Shown: positions 8,639 through 18,897, counted from the first letter of the stretch. The stretch: DNA of 49,754 bases from an uncultured Bacillota bacterium (GCA_947053645.1 CAMRTM010000006.1:1-49754); one strand, 5' to 3'. The notes: generated from the letters alone by a model not told the origin. Numbers and translations: made by a program.

Positions 8639-10894
8639 ATGGATTTTCGTATTATAGATAAATATTTTTCAAAAGAAGACAATTTATTTCACATCGTTAG
8701 AGAGAAGAAATATACTTTCGAAAGAGAAGAAAAAACATATACTTTGTTTGATAAATTTTATAAAGCGTTAGATAAAGACTTACAAGATGCAAACTTGTTA
8801 GATTATGATTTTGAAGGTGTTGACTTAAATAAATATGATTTGACTAAAGCTAAAATATCTTCGGCAATAATGATTAAGCTTGGCACTTATAAAGATAATC
8901 TTTTTAAGACAATAACAAAAGATAATCAATTAGCAAATATAACACCCTCCACCTCGTTAGATTTAGTCCCTAGCAGACAACTTGACATTGAATTGTTGGA
9001 AGAAAATAATTTTGTGCTTTGTTATATTAGTGATTTACACCTAAATCATAAACTATTAAATAAGTTTAAAAATAATGTAAATAAGTTTGAATTAGATTCT
9101 TATTTCAAAAAAGTTATAGATCAATTAAAAAGTAATTTACCAACTTTTACTTATAACTACAGCATTGTATTTATTGGAGATATTTCATACAACTTTGAAG
9201 TATTTAAATTATTTTTTAAGGCTTACAGAGAAGAAATGCCATACCAAACAACATTTGTAGTGCTTGGCAATCACGAGCTATGGGACATAAAATTAAACAA
9301 AAATTGTAAGACAATAGAGGAAATAGTTGAAAGTTATAGAAAATTTTTAAATTCTTTTGAATGCAAAATTTACTTGCTTGAAAATCAATTATTTTTACCA
9401 AATGATAAGCAACATATATACTCTCAAGAAGAAATTCTTTCTCTTGATAAAAATGTTTTAAGAAATAAATTTTTGTGTAATAGCTATGCAATATTCGGTG
9501 GTATAGGTTATGCCGGAATGAATGAAGATTTTAATTTTAACCAAGGAATATATAGAACGCAGTATATTACTAGAAAACAAGAAAAAGAAAGGTCTAATCA
9601 AGTTGATGCTTTACATAAAAAGCTAACAGAAGTTGCTTGCGATAAAAAAATATTTTTTATTACACATATGCCAAAAGAAGATTGGTCTAATGGCGAGTAT
9701 AATAAAAATTGGTTTTATATTTCAGGGCATACCCACAGAAATAATTATATTGAAAATGAAGAAATGAAACTTTATGCCGATAACCAAGTTGGCTACACGG
9801 GCGATTCATATGGTTTTAAATATTTAATGACATCAAAAGAATTTGATATTTTTCAAGATTATAACGATGGCATTTATGAGATTACTCGAGAACAATATAA
9901 ATTGTTCTATTATGGTATTGGCAATAGAATAGATTTTAATCGTGATTTTGAAAAATTATTTATGCTTAAAAGAAATGGAACATACTGCTTTTTGATAAAA
10001 CTTAATAATAGCAATGACTTAAAACTGCTAAATGGTGGAAGTTATAAAAATGTTGGCAAACACGATTTAAATTATTTTTATGAAAATTTAGTAAATTACT
10101 CTAATTCAGTTAAATTGTTTTTAGAATCTTATGAGAATTTTCAAAAGCAAATCTCAAATGAAATTAAAAAAATTGGTGGTAGTGGTTATATACACGGAAG
10201 TATAATTGATATTGATTTTTATAATCACTTATATATTAACCCACTCGATGCAACAATAACACCATATTTTGCTTATTCAATAGTAGATAAATATGTTTAT
10301 ACGAATTTGATAAGTTTACTAAAAGCACATAATAAAGAATTATATTATAATTATATTAAGTTATTAGGCTATGAGGGCAACAATAACAATTTGGTTGTTT
10401 TGAATAATAATTTAAAAGAGAGCAATAAGAAAACATTTGTTCCAGAAACTGATATGTATAGAATTTCAAGAATATTAAAAGGTTTTCAATATACTACAAA
10501 AAATAATATAGTTAGATTGTGGAATGATACTATTGCATCTAACAGCACAAAAGAAAGTGGCAGACTAATTGTAAGTGGTCTTATTAACCCTGAGGAAATG
10601 AAACAAATCAAGGCTGAACAAAGAAAGATTGAAAGACAACAACGAATGATTGAATATAAAAAAGAAAAACAAAAGCCAAAACCTTGTTTGACTGAAGAAG
10701 AAAAAAAGAAAATTTTATTTGATAAGTATTGTGATAAACTTTCAAATCTCAATAAAAATATAAAAGTAATTAGTTATAATGGAGCAAGAGAAAAAGCAGA
10801 ATATAAATGTTTAATATGCGGCTATAAATGGAGCTATAGACCTGACCATTTCTCTGATAGATATAAATGCAAATGTCCAAAATGTGAAAAATAA
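8639..10894 (+). CDS. metallophosphoesterase with uncharacterised middle region and C-terminal zinc-ribbon/treble-clef-like domain
   Basis: ISDLHLNH, FIGDISYN, VLGNHELWD, FITHMPK, YISGHTHRNN motifs; C-terminal YKCLICGYKWSYRPDHFSDRYKCKCPKCEK. Confidence 0.8.
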   Translation: MDFRIIDKYFSKEDNLFHIVREKKYTFEREEKTYTLFDKFYKALDKDLQDANLLDYDFEGVDLNKYDLTKAKISSAIMIKLGTYKDNLFKTITKDNQLANITPSTSLDLVPSRQLDIELLEENNFVLCYISDLHLNHKLLNKFKNNVNKFELDSYFKKVIDQLKSNLPTFTYNYSIVFIGDISYNFEVFKLFFKAYREEMPYQTTFVVLGNHELWDIKLNKNCKTIEEIVESYRKFLNSFECKIYLLENQLFLPNDKQHIYSQEEILSLDKNVLRNKFLCNSYAIFGGIGYAGMNEDFNFNQGIYRTQYITRKQEKERSNQVDALHKKLTEVACDKKIFFITHMPKEDWSNGEYNKNWFYISGHTHRNNYIENEEMKLYADNQVGYTGDSYGFKYLMTSKEFDIFQDYNDGIYEITREQYKLFYYGIGNRIDFNRDFEKLFMLKRNGTYCFLIKLNNSNDLKLLNGGSYKNVGKHDLNYFYENLVNYSNSVKLFLESYENFQKQISNEIKKIGGSGYIHGSIIDIDFYNHLYINPLDATITPYFAYSIVDKYVYTNLISLLKAHNKELYYNYIKLLGYEGNNNNLVVLNNNLKESNKKTFVPETDMYRISRILKGFQYTTKNNIVRLWNDTIASNSTKESGRLIVSGLINPEEMKQIKAEQRKIERQQRMIEYKKEKQKPKPCLTEEEKKKILFDKYCDKLSNLNKNIKVISYNGAREKAEYKCLICGYKWSYRPDHFSDRYKCKCPKCEK

Positions 10895-10909
10895 ATAAAC
10901 TTGGCATTT

Positions 10910-10969
10910 AGGCGTGTGCTTGTCTTATACGAGTGCCTTCGCTTCGCTCCAGCAGACAGGCACACGCCT
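10910..10969. repeat. long inverted repeat/hairpin
   Basis: AGGCGTGTGCTTGTC (10910-10924) pairs with GACAGGCACACGCCT (10955-10969), one G-U position. Confidence 0.75.
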
Positions 10970-10984
10970 TTAATTAACTTTGTT

Positions 10985-11037
10985 ACAAAAGAGCGGTTGC
11001 TGGCGGAGCATAACGCAATCCGCTCTTTTGTTTTTTG
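10985..11037 (+). terminator. strong hairpin followed by T-run
   Basis: ACAAAAGAGCGG...CCGCTCTTTTGTTTTTTG with additional inner TTGC/GCAA pairing. Confidence 0.7.
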
Positions 11038-11198
11038 TTTTCCTCTCTCTATTTTCTAGTGTAAGCGAGTATTCTTTGTTGTCAAGGTTAAAGTGCATGT
11101 CTAAGTCTTCTCAAGTGAATTATTCACACGACAACCTATGACAACGGCAGAATTATTCGCTTTTTGGCAGTTGAGAGAGAGCAAGCACAAAAAAAGAA

Positions 11199-11237
11199 AA
11201 CATAGGCAGTTGTTTTGTCTATGTTTTTCTTTAATTA
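11199..11237. terminator. terminator-like hairpin
   Basis: GAAAACATAG...CTATGTTTTTC. Confidence 0.5.
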
Positions 11238-11285
11238 TTCCGCTAGTTTCAAAAGTAAGAAACTAAGGGTGTGTTTTTTATTTTT

Positions 11286-11331
11286 AGATTTCTCCGCTAT
11301 GCGACCAAAGGTCGCGTCGGTCGAAATGACA
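11286..11331. repeat. REP-like repeat copy A
   Basis: AGATTTCTCCgctatGCGACCAAAGGTCGCgtCGGTCGAAATGACA with inner hairpin. Confidence 0.65.
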
Positions 11332-11373
11332 TTTTGGGGGGATAGTTTTCGGTCGGGATGATATATAGAGGGT

Positions 11374-11441
11374 AGATTTCTCCACTAGTTCACCCCAAAA
11401 ATGCTGTAGCATTTTGGGGTGCCCCGAACGGTCGAAATGAC
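11374..11441. repeat. REP-like repeat copy B with different internal hairpin
   Basis: AGATTTCTCCactagtt-CACCCCAAAAATGCTGTAGCATTTTGGGGTG-ccccgaaCGGTCGAAATGACA; ends match copy A. Confidence 0.65.
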
Positions 11442-11449
11442 AAAGTGAA

Positions 11450-12865
11450 TTAAATTAATTTTGCTGAGATATTGCCATTTGTGGAAACATCTATAAGTGT
11501 TTCATCCCCTGTATATCCATTTACAAGAAGAGGATTTGTTAGATTGTCTGTGACAAGGTCGATTGATATCTTACCACTTGTCTTTTCATAAAGTTCGCCT
11601 GCACTATTTTTCATAGTAAGTTTAAATTTATACCCACTCTTTACAAACAAGTTTACATTCCCTGATGAGGAAACCACATTTGTCCTTGAATTAGGTTCTT
11701 TTAAATAAGTGATTGTAATATCTCCACTTTCAGTAGCAAAGTTATGTTTAACAACAGTATTATCTAAAAGTTTTACATTAATTTTTCCATTTTTAGTTTT
11801 TATAAAACTTGTTTTCGACAGACCGGTGTTTTCGCCGCCGATAGTGATATTTCCACTAGTGGATTCTATATTCGCTTCTCCCCCCACATCATTTATTGTA
11901 AGGTTGCTGTCTTTAAGATATGGAAGGCTGATATTACCCTCCACCCTGCCAACATTAATCTTTGCACGATTGATTTTATCTTTCATGTTGTTTCCGATGA
12001 GGTCTTTTGAAATTGATTCTACATTCACTTCCGCATCTTTACAAACCAAAGAAAGGGAACCTTGAATAGTGTTGACATTTAACCTGCCATTACCAAGATT
12101 TGCTTCAATAACTCCGCCCGTCAAATGAGTAAGACCAGTAAAGTCAAATCTACCATTTTCTGTAGCAAGTTTTAATGACGAAAATTGAATATTTTCATGG
12201 TCTGTATAACATCTACCAGACTTAGTGGAAAGGAAAAGCGAATCAAAATTACTGTTCATAAATTGCGTAATTCTGATATTTCCAGACTGTGTATTTACTG
12301 ATAATTTTTTTAAATTAAGATAGGCATTTGTGCCATCTTTCGTTGAAGTGTTGCCTACTACAACAGAACCACTTTCAGTGGAAATTACAAACTCAGTGTT
12401 TTCAAAATTATATGTACTTGTTTGTGGCACTTGAAAAATTATTTGGGTATTTTGTGATAATTTCAAAAATCCTTGTGGCTCTGTAACATTGACTGTAAGT
12501 GTCCTATCTGAATATTTTATTTCATGTTTATATGCAACATTATCACTTCCAGTTGCAAAACCTGATGATTTATTCACAAAAACAATTCTTTCGCTATCTA
12601 CATCTGCTTTTTGTATAAGCACACTTGAAGCATTGGAATTGACAACTATCTTCCTTGTATTGAAGAAATTAAATGCGACTTTTGTATCTGTCGTCCTTTC
12701 CTCTTTCACTTCACTTGAATAAGTGTAGTATTGAAGTCCTAATATCACCCGTTGTGGTAAGAAGAACATTGCAATTACCCAAATTACAAACAAACAGCCA
12801 ACAAACAGCAAAAAGAGGAATAGATACATTCCAAAGCCTTTTTTCACCTTCTCTTTCTTTGCCAT
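11450..12865 (-). CDS. membrane-anchored DUF4097-like beta-repeat protein
   Basis: N-terminal TM then repeated SGNI/SGDITITY-type beta strands (NIESTSGNITIGG, FATESGDITITY, VVSSSGNVNLFV). Confidence 0.75.
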   Translation of the reverse strand: MAKKEKVKKGFGMYLFLFLLFVGCLFVIWVIAMFFLPQRVILGLQYYTYSSEVKEERTTDTKVAFNFFNTRKIVVNSNASSVLIQKADVDSERIVFVNKSSGFATGSDNVAYKHEIKYSDRTLTVNVTEPQGFLKLSQNTQIIFQVPQTSTYNFENTEFVISTESGSVVVGNTSTKDGTNAYLNLKKLSVNTQSGNIRITQFMNSNFDSLFLSTKSGRCYTDHENIQFSSLKLATENGRFDFTGLTHLTGGVIEANLGNGRLNVNTIQGSLSLVCKDAEVNVESISKDLIGNNMKDKINRAKINVGRVEGNISLPYLKDSNLTINDVGGEANIESTSGNITIGGENTGLSKTSFIKTKNGKINVKLLDNTVVKHNFATESGDITITYLKEPNSRTNVVSSSGNVNLFVKSGYKFKLTMKNSAGELYEKTSGKISIDLVTDNLTNPLLVNGYTGDETLIDVSTNGNISAKLI

Positions 12866-12907
12866 AAATACTCCTTAAAATGATTTTAACATATATCCTT
12901 CTTAAAA

Positions 12908-14728
12908 TCAATCCAAAATTGCTTTTATTCTTCTTATTCCACTTGATGATGACTCTTCTTTTATAATCTTAAAATGATGCAAGTCACTTGTGTTTTCAGC
13001 ATGAGGCCCCCCACAAATTTCTTTGCTTACATCGCCGATTGTATAGACTTTGACTTCATCGCCATATTTACTTGTGAAAATTCCAAGAGCGCCACTCTCT
13101 TTTGCTTTCTCTACCGTCATTACTTCCATTGTGACAGGAATAGCACGAGAGATAACCTCATTAACAAAATTTTCTAGAGTTTTAAGTTCCTCTTCTGTCA
13201 TTTTATGGTCAAGATTAAAATCAAATCTAAGTCTTTCAGGAGTGATATTTGACCCTCTTTGATATACACCATCGCCAAACATTTTTCGCAGGCCCGCAAG
13301 CATGATATGAGTCGCTGTATGAAGGTAGGCACTTTGTTTCGAACTATCTGCAAGCCCACCTTTAAACTGTCCAGCTGAAGCCTGACGAGATTTCTCTTGA
13401 TGCTCTTCAAATTTATCGGCAAAACCCTTTTCATCCACACTATAGCCCCGCTCTTTTGCAAGTTCACAGGTAAGTTCGATAGGAAAGCCAAAGGTATCAT
13501 AAAGTCTAAATGCCGCCTTGCCAGAAATAATATTTTCTACTATCTCTCCTTCTTTGGCAAATTCCTTATGGCGTTCAATCCCCTTTATTGTTTTTTCAAA
13601 CTCCCTATGTCCTTCCTCGAGTGCTTTTGAAAATCTTTCAACCTCTTTTATAAGTTCTTCTTGTATCTTCTGTCCATTCGCTTTGATATCATCATAATCT
13701 TGCCCATATTCTTCAACATAGATTTTTGCGATATCTGCGAAATATTTTGCGTCAAGCCCAATATTCCTTGCACAATTTACACTTCGGCGAATAAACCTTC
13801 GCAAAATATACCCCTGTCCAACATTGGATGGCAATACACCGCGTGCGTCACCTATGATAAAGGTGGAGGAACGAAGGTGGTCAGTAATTATGCGATAACT
13901 ACGCTTTGTGCTTTCACTTTCTTCATATTTATGTTGTGCTTTGCTTTCAATAAAGTCTATTACCCTTCTAAGACAGCCTGTGTCATATACACTCGTAGAA
14001 TTATTAAGCACAAGGACAGCGCGTTCAAGACCCATGCCAGTATCAATATTAGGGCGGGGAAGTTTTACTGCCTTCTCCCCTGCTTTCTCTACTTTATACT
14101 GCATGAAAACATCATTCCATACTTCAAGATACTTTCCACAGTCGCAGGCTGGAGAACAGGTGCCACAGCATTTTGGTTTTCCTGTATCTATAAACATTTC
14201 GCTGTCTGGCCCGCAAGGTCCAACTCCGCCGCCTAATGCCCACCAGTTATTATCCTTTGGCAGGAAGAAAATATTTTCCTTCTTTACTCCGCATTTTAGC
14301 CACGCATTTGCAGCAATATCATCCCTAGGTGCAACATCGTCACCAGCAAAAACGCTGACAGCAAGTTTATCTACTGGAATTCCAAGATAGTCCTTACTTG
14401 TCAGAAATTCAAATGAAAGTGCAATCATTTCCTCTTTTGGACAAGAACCTAAATACCAGTTTCCAAGCATTTCAAAAAAGGTAAGATGACTATTATCGCC
14501 GACCTGATCAATATCGTTTGTTCTGATACATCTTTGCACATCAAATATCTTATCGCCGGCTGGGTGCTTTTCGCCTAAGAGATATGGCACAAGTGGATGC
14601 ATACCGGCAGTGGTAAATAATACAGTAGGGTCATTCTCTGGAATGATAGAATAGCCCTGCACTTTTTTAAAGCCGTGTTTTTCAAAAAATTTAAACCATA
14701 ATTCTTTTAACTGTCTATCTGTTTTCAT
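12908..14728 (-). CDS. alaS: alanine--tRNA ligase, short form lacking C-terminal (C-Ala) region
   Basis: MKTDRQLKELWFKFFEKHGFKKVQGYSIIPENDPTVLFTTAGMHPL; editing-domain motifs HTATHIML and CGGPHAENT; ends at 606 aa. Confidence 0.93.
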   Translation of the reverse strand: MKTDRQLKELWFKFFEKHGFKKVQGYSIIPENDPTVLFTTAGMHPLVPYLLGEKHPAGDKIFDVQRCIRTNDIDQVGDNSHLTFFEMLGNWYLGSCPKEEMIALSFEFLTSKDYLGIPVDKLAVSVFAGDDVAPRDDIAANAWLKCGVKKENIFFLPKDNNWWALGGGVGPCGPDSEMFIDTGKPKCCGTCSPACDCGKYLEVWNDVFMQYKVEKAGEKAVKLPRPNIDTGMGLERAVLVLNNSTSVYDTGCLRRVIDFIESKAQHKYEESESTKRSYRIITDHLRSSTFIIGDARGVLPSNVGQGYILRRFIRRSVNCARNIGLDAKYFADIAKIYVEEYGQDYDDIKANGQKIQEELIKEVERFSKALEEGHREFEKTIKGIERHKEFAKEGEIVENIISGKAAFRLYDTFGFPIELTCELAKERGYSVDEKGFADKFEEHQEKSRQASAGQFKGGLADSSKQSAYLHTATHIMLAGLRKMFGDGVYQRGSNITPERLRFDFNLDHKMTEEELKTLENFVNEVISRAIPVTMEVMTVEKAKESGALGIFTSKYGDEVKVYTIGDVSKEICGGPHAENTSDLHHFKIIKEESSSSGIRRIKAILD

Positions 14729-14777
14729 AATTTCTCCGTCATTATTTTATCATATTAAACCATCTTAATCAAGTAGT

Positions 14778-15512
14778 TTAATACTTTGTCCACTTTAAAT
14801 ATAGTCCATTTGGTGGCATAGTCACCCCTGCTTTAGAGCGGTCTTGTGTATCTAATGCCTCTTTGGCACTTTTTTCGGTCAGTTTACATCTTCCTATATC
14901 TACAAGAGTGCCGACAAGAATTCTTACCATATTGTATAAAAACCCGCTGCCTTCCACTTCAAAGATTATCATTTCTCCCTTTTTTGATATTCGTATATCA
15001 TGGATTGTGCGGGAATAATCGCTGACCGTGGCAGCCGAAGCACAATATCCTTGAAAATTATGTTTTCCCAAAAACATTTTACCCGCCTTTATCATTTTAT
15101 CAATGTCAAGTGGATTTTTCACCCACGCCTGATAGCGTGATTTAAGAGCTTGTTTTCGGGTGCCTATATACACCTTATACTCATAACATTTTCTCTTTAT
15201 CGAAAACCGAGCATGAAAGTCATCCTCTACATATTTAGCTTTTTTTATTGATATATCATCTGGTAACAGGCTATTAAGTACATCCGCAAGTTTAGATATT
15301 GGCACTGGCACATTCAAATCAAAATGTGCTGTTTGCCCTAATGCATGCACCCCAGCATCGGTGCGACCACTTGCAAACACTTCACACTCTGTTCCAGTCA
15401 CTATTGCAAGAGCCTTTTCCACCTCGCCTTGTACTGTACGCATTCCATTTTGCTTTTGCCAACCGTAAAATCCACTTCCATCATATTCTATTGTTAGTAA
15501 CACTCTTTTCAT
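14778..15512 (-). CDS. truA: tRNA pseudouridine(38-40) synthase
   Basis: MKRVLLTIEYDGSGFYGWQKQ, ASGRTDAGVHALGQ, GSGFLYNMVRILVGTL; start trimmed to MKRV. Confidence 0.95.
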   Translation of the reverse strand: MKRVLLTIEYDGSGFYGWQKQNGMRTVQGEVEKALAIVTGTECEVFASGRTDAGVHALGQTAHFDLNVPVPISKLADVLNSLLPDDISIKKAKYVEDDFHARFSIKRKCYEYKVYIGTRKQALKSRYQAWVKNPLDIDKMIKAGKMFLGKHNFQGYCASAATVSDYSRTIHDIRISKKGEMIIFEVEGSGFLYNMVRILVGTLVDIGRCKLTEKSAKEALDTQDRSKAGVTMPPNGLYLKWTKY

Positions 15513-15577
15513 AGTTTTAAGTATATATAATATTAAGTAAAAAAACAAATAAATCTATATTAAACCTGCGATTTTCT

Positions 15578-15607
15578 TTGACTAATCAAGGTAAAAGGCG
15601 GTATACT
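15578..15607 (+). promoter_or_regulatory. sigma70-type promoter for the PFOR gene
   Basis: TTGACT-18 nt-TATACT, then taggag RBS and ATG at 15624. Confidence 0.6.
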
Positions 15608-15623
15608 TTCGGTAGGAGCAATT

Positions 15624-18600
15624 ATGAAAAAAATTATCGTAGACGGCAATACTGCCGTTTCTAAAATAGCTTACAAATGTAGTGAAGTTATTCCTATTTA
15701 CCCTATCACACCTTCTACACCTATGGCAGAGTATGCAAGTGCACTTAACGCAAAGGGCGAAAAAAATATCTTTGGCGAAGATGTGAAGATGATTGAAATG
15801 CAAAGTGAAGCTGGAGTTGCTGGTACATTACATGGTGCCCTTCTTTCTGGCGGACTTTCCACCACTTTTACTGCAAGCCAAGGTCTACTTCTTATGATAC
15901 CAAATCTATACAAAATTGTGGCAGAAGGATTACCTGCTGTCATTCATGTCGCTTCCCGCAGTGTTGCAAGTCATGCACTAAACATCTTTGGCGACCACAG
16001 CGATGTAATGGCAACCCGTATGACTGGAATTACTATGCTTGCTTCAAGCAATGTACAAGAAAGTCAAGATATGGCACTATGCGCACACCTTCTTGCTTTA
16101 AAATCTTCAAATCCTGTATTACATTTTTTTGACGGTTTTAGAATTAGCCACGAAATTCAAAAGATTGACGGCCTTGAAGATAACGAAATTTTAAAATTGT
16201 TTACAAAGAATTTAGTGACAAATTCAGCTTTTAAGCAAAATGCTCTCACGCCAGACAGCCCTTCCCAATTCGGTACGGCACAAAATCCTGATGTCTTTTT
16301 CCAAAATAGAGAAGCAAGTAGCCCTAAATTTAAATTCATTTCTAAACATTTAGAAGATATTTTTGCTGACTTTAAAAATCTTTCTGGAAGAGAATATCAT
16401 TCTTTTGAATACTTTGGCAATCCAAACTCCACCAAGGCAATAGTAACTATTGGAAGCAGTTTTAATGTAATAAAAGAATATTTAAAAAATTGCAATATTC
16501 AGGATACTGGAGTTATTAATGTAAGACTTTATCGTCCTTTTGACGAAAAAGCCTTTATTGCGGCATTACCAAAACGCTTAAAAAGAATATGTGTACTTGA
16601 CAGAACCAAAGAAGACGGAGCCATTGAGCCACTCGCACTTGATGTGACAAGCGTTATACTTAAATACAAATTGAATATTGAAATAATTAATGGTAGGTAC
16701 GGTCTTGGCGGTAAAGACTTTACCCCTGCTTGTGTGAAGGCAATTATCAATAATTTAAATCAAATCAATCCTAAAGACGATTTTACTGTTGGCATAAATG
16801 ATGACCTTAATAATTCATCACTTCTGCTTGAAAAAGTTCCCCTTAATTTAGGTGACAAAGAGATAAAAATTTACGGACTTGGAAGTGACGGTTCGGTGTC
16901 AGCAAGTAAATCTACTATAAAAATTTTAGGCGAAAGTTGCAATAAATATGTACAAGGATATTTTGAGTATGACTCTAAAAAATCTGGCAGTATGACTATC
17001 TCTCACCTTAGAATTAGCGATAATCCTATACTTAGTCACTATCTTCTATCGCAATGCGATGTAATTTCTATCGGCAATTTCTCTTTTATTCACAAATACG
17101 ATTGTTTAGAGGGACTTAAAAATAATGGTATAGTCATAATCAATTCAATATTTAATGAAAAGGAAATTGATAGAGTTTTGCCAGAGTCTTATGTCAATAC
17201 TTTTCAGGAAAAAAATGCAAGACTTTTCCTCATAAATGGCCACAGAATTGCAAATAAAAATGGACTTGGCGAAAAAATCAATATTATCATGCAGACAGCA
17301 CTCTTTTCGGCCACTCATCTCCTTGAAAAAGATGAGGCAGTGCGTATGATGAGTGAGCAAATCAAAAAAACCTTCGCAAGAAAGGGACAATCTGTAGTTG
17401 ACAAAAACCTTAATGCAATGGCTGATTCTCTTGATGCTCTTATTGAAGTCAATCCTTTCTCACTTAAAGGAGTCAAAAACAAACATATTGACACTGGTAG
17501 TGGAAAATTTTATGAAGACATTTTTAAACCTATCGCCAATCTTAACGGCAACAATATTCCAGTATCTAAATTTACAGCAAACGGCCGCGTACCCACTGGC
17601 ACATCGGCCTTTGAAAAACGAAATATTGCCGCTCGTCTTCCTAAATGGATTAAAGACAATTGTATTGAGTGCGGTCAATGCGTGCTTGCTTGCCCTCACT
17701 CTGCTTTGCGTGCCGTGCTTGTAAATGAAAATTCCTGCGAGGAAAAGGATATTTTTAAGTCTGCACTAGGAATTAAAGAAGCATTATACAAAATTCAACT
17801 CTCACCAGAAGACTGTACTGGTTGCGGAGTTTGTGCTAAAACCTGCCCTGCCATTAACAAAGCACTTCAAATGGTGGAAGCGGAAGATATACTTGAAGAG
17901 GAGCGAAAAAATTATCGCTTGACAGAAAATCTTCCTAAACTTAAGCAAACACTTTTCAGTGACAGTTTCCCTAAAGGATGCCAATTTAATGAGAGTTATT
18001 TTGAATTTCCTGATGCATGTGCAGGATGCGGAGAAACACCATATATAAAACTTGCGTCAATGCTATTTGGCGACAAAATGTTAATTGCAAATGCAACAGG
18101 CTGTTCTAGTATATACGCTGGCTCCTACCCATCCTGCCCTTTCAAAAAGAATAGCGAAGGAAAAGGACCTGCATGGGCAAACAGTCTTTTTGAAGACAAC
18201 GCAGAGTTTGGGCTTGGGCTTAAACTTGGAAGCAGATATCATAACGCTAGCGAAAAAAGTGTTTGGATTATTGGCGGTGATGGCTGGGCTTACGATATAG
18301 GTTTTGGAGGTCTTGACCATGTGCTGGCAAGTGGCGAAAATGTGAATATACTTGTTCTTGACAACGAAGCATATTCAAATACTGGCGGACAGAGCAGCAA
18401 AGCGACGCCTATGGGCGCGAGCGTGAAATTAAATGATGGCGGAAAAGGCACACAGAAAAAGAACTTAGGTCAAATTGCAATGAGTTATCCAAATGTTTAT
18501 GTAGCCGAGGTGGCTATCGGCGCTGATATGACGCAATGCATCCGTGCCTTTAAAGAAGCAGAGGCGCATAATGGCCCAAGTTTAATCCTCGCCTACTCTA

Positions 18601-18869
18601 CCTGCGTAAATCAAGGGTTTAATATGGAAAATAGTTTACAAGAAATGAAGAAGGCAGTAGAGTGCGGTTATTGGCCACTATACAGATTTAACCCTAATGA
18701 AAGTAAACTTTATCTTGAAAGTGAGATAAACCCCGACAAGTATTTTGATTTTCTTAGAGGTGAACGCAGATATGCTATTACAATGGAAAATGAAAGTAAA
18801 AAACATCTTCTTGAAGAAAATAAACATTTTGCGATTCAAAGATATGAGGAATTGAAAAAAGAGAGTTAA
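15624..18869 (+). CDS. nifJ: pyruvate:ferredoxin (flavodoxin) oxidoreductase
   Basis: YPITPSTPMAEYA; two ferredoxin motifs CIECGQCVLACP and CTGCGVCAKTCP; TPP domain CAGCGETPY, GGDGWAYDIGFGGLDH, DNEAYSNTGGQ. Confidence 0.95.
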   Translation: MKKIIVDGNTAVSKIAYKCSEVIPIYPITPSTPMAEYASALNAKGEKNIFGEDVKMIEMQSEAGVAGTLHGALLSGGLSTTFTASQGLLLMIPNLYKIVAEGLPAVIHVASRSVASHALNIFGDHSDVMATRMTGITMLASSNVQESQDMALCAHLLALKSSNPVLHFFDGFRISHEIQKIDGLEDNEILKLFTKNLVTNSAFKQNALTPDSPSQFGTAQNPDVFFQNREASSPKFKFISKHLEDIFADFKNLSGREYHSFEYFGNPNSTKAIVTIGSSFNVIKEYLKNCNIQDTGVINVRLYRPFDEKAFIAALPKRLKRICVLDRTKEDGAIEPLALDVTSVILKYKLNIEIINGRYGLGGKDFTPACVKAIINNLNQINPKDDFTVGINDDLNNSSLLLEKVPLNLGDKEIKIYGLGSDGSVSASKSTIKILGESCNKYVQGYFEYDSKKSGSMTISHLRISDNPILSHYLLSQCDVISIGNFSFIHKYDCLEGLKNNGIVIINSIFNEKEIDRVLPESYVNTFQEKNARLFLINGHRIANKNGLGEKINIIMQTALFSATHLLEKDEAVRMMSEQIKKTFARKGQSVVDKNLNAMADSLDALIEVNPFSLKGVKNKHIDTGSGKFYEDIFKPIANLNGNNIPVSKFTANGRVPTGTSAFEKRNIAARLPKWIKDNCIECGQCVLACPHSALRAVLVNENSCEEKDIFKSALGIKEALYKIQLSPEDCTGCGVCAKTCPAINKALQMVEAEDILEEERKNYRLTENLPKLKQTLFSDSFPKGCQFNESYFEFPDACAGCGETPYIKLASMLFGDKMLIANATGCSSIYAGSYPSCPFKKNSEGKGPAWANSLFEDNAEFGLGLKLGSRYHNASEKSVWIIGGDGWAYDIGFGGLDHVLASGENVNILVLDNEAYSNTGGQSSKATPMGASVKLNDGGKGTQKKNLGQIAMSYPNVYVAEVAIGADMTQCIRAFKEAEAHNGPSLILAYSTCVNQGFNMENSLQEMKKAVECGYWPLYRFNPNESKLYLESEINPDKYFDFLRGERRYAITMENESKKHLLEENKHFAIQRYEELKKES

Positions 18870-18890
18870 TCTCTCTTTTTTTTTGCTTAA
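18856..18890. terminator. bidirectional terminator
   Basis: AAAAAAGAGAG-TTAAT-CTCTCTTTTTTTTT overlapping the PFOR stop codon. Confidence 0.75.
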
Positions 18891-18897
18891 AAATTTT

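Noticed and set aside
13661-14390. Long antisense ORFs across alaS
   Set aside because: Low-complexity shadow translation; alaS explains the region.
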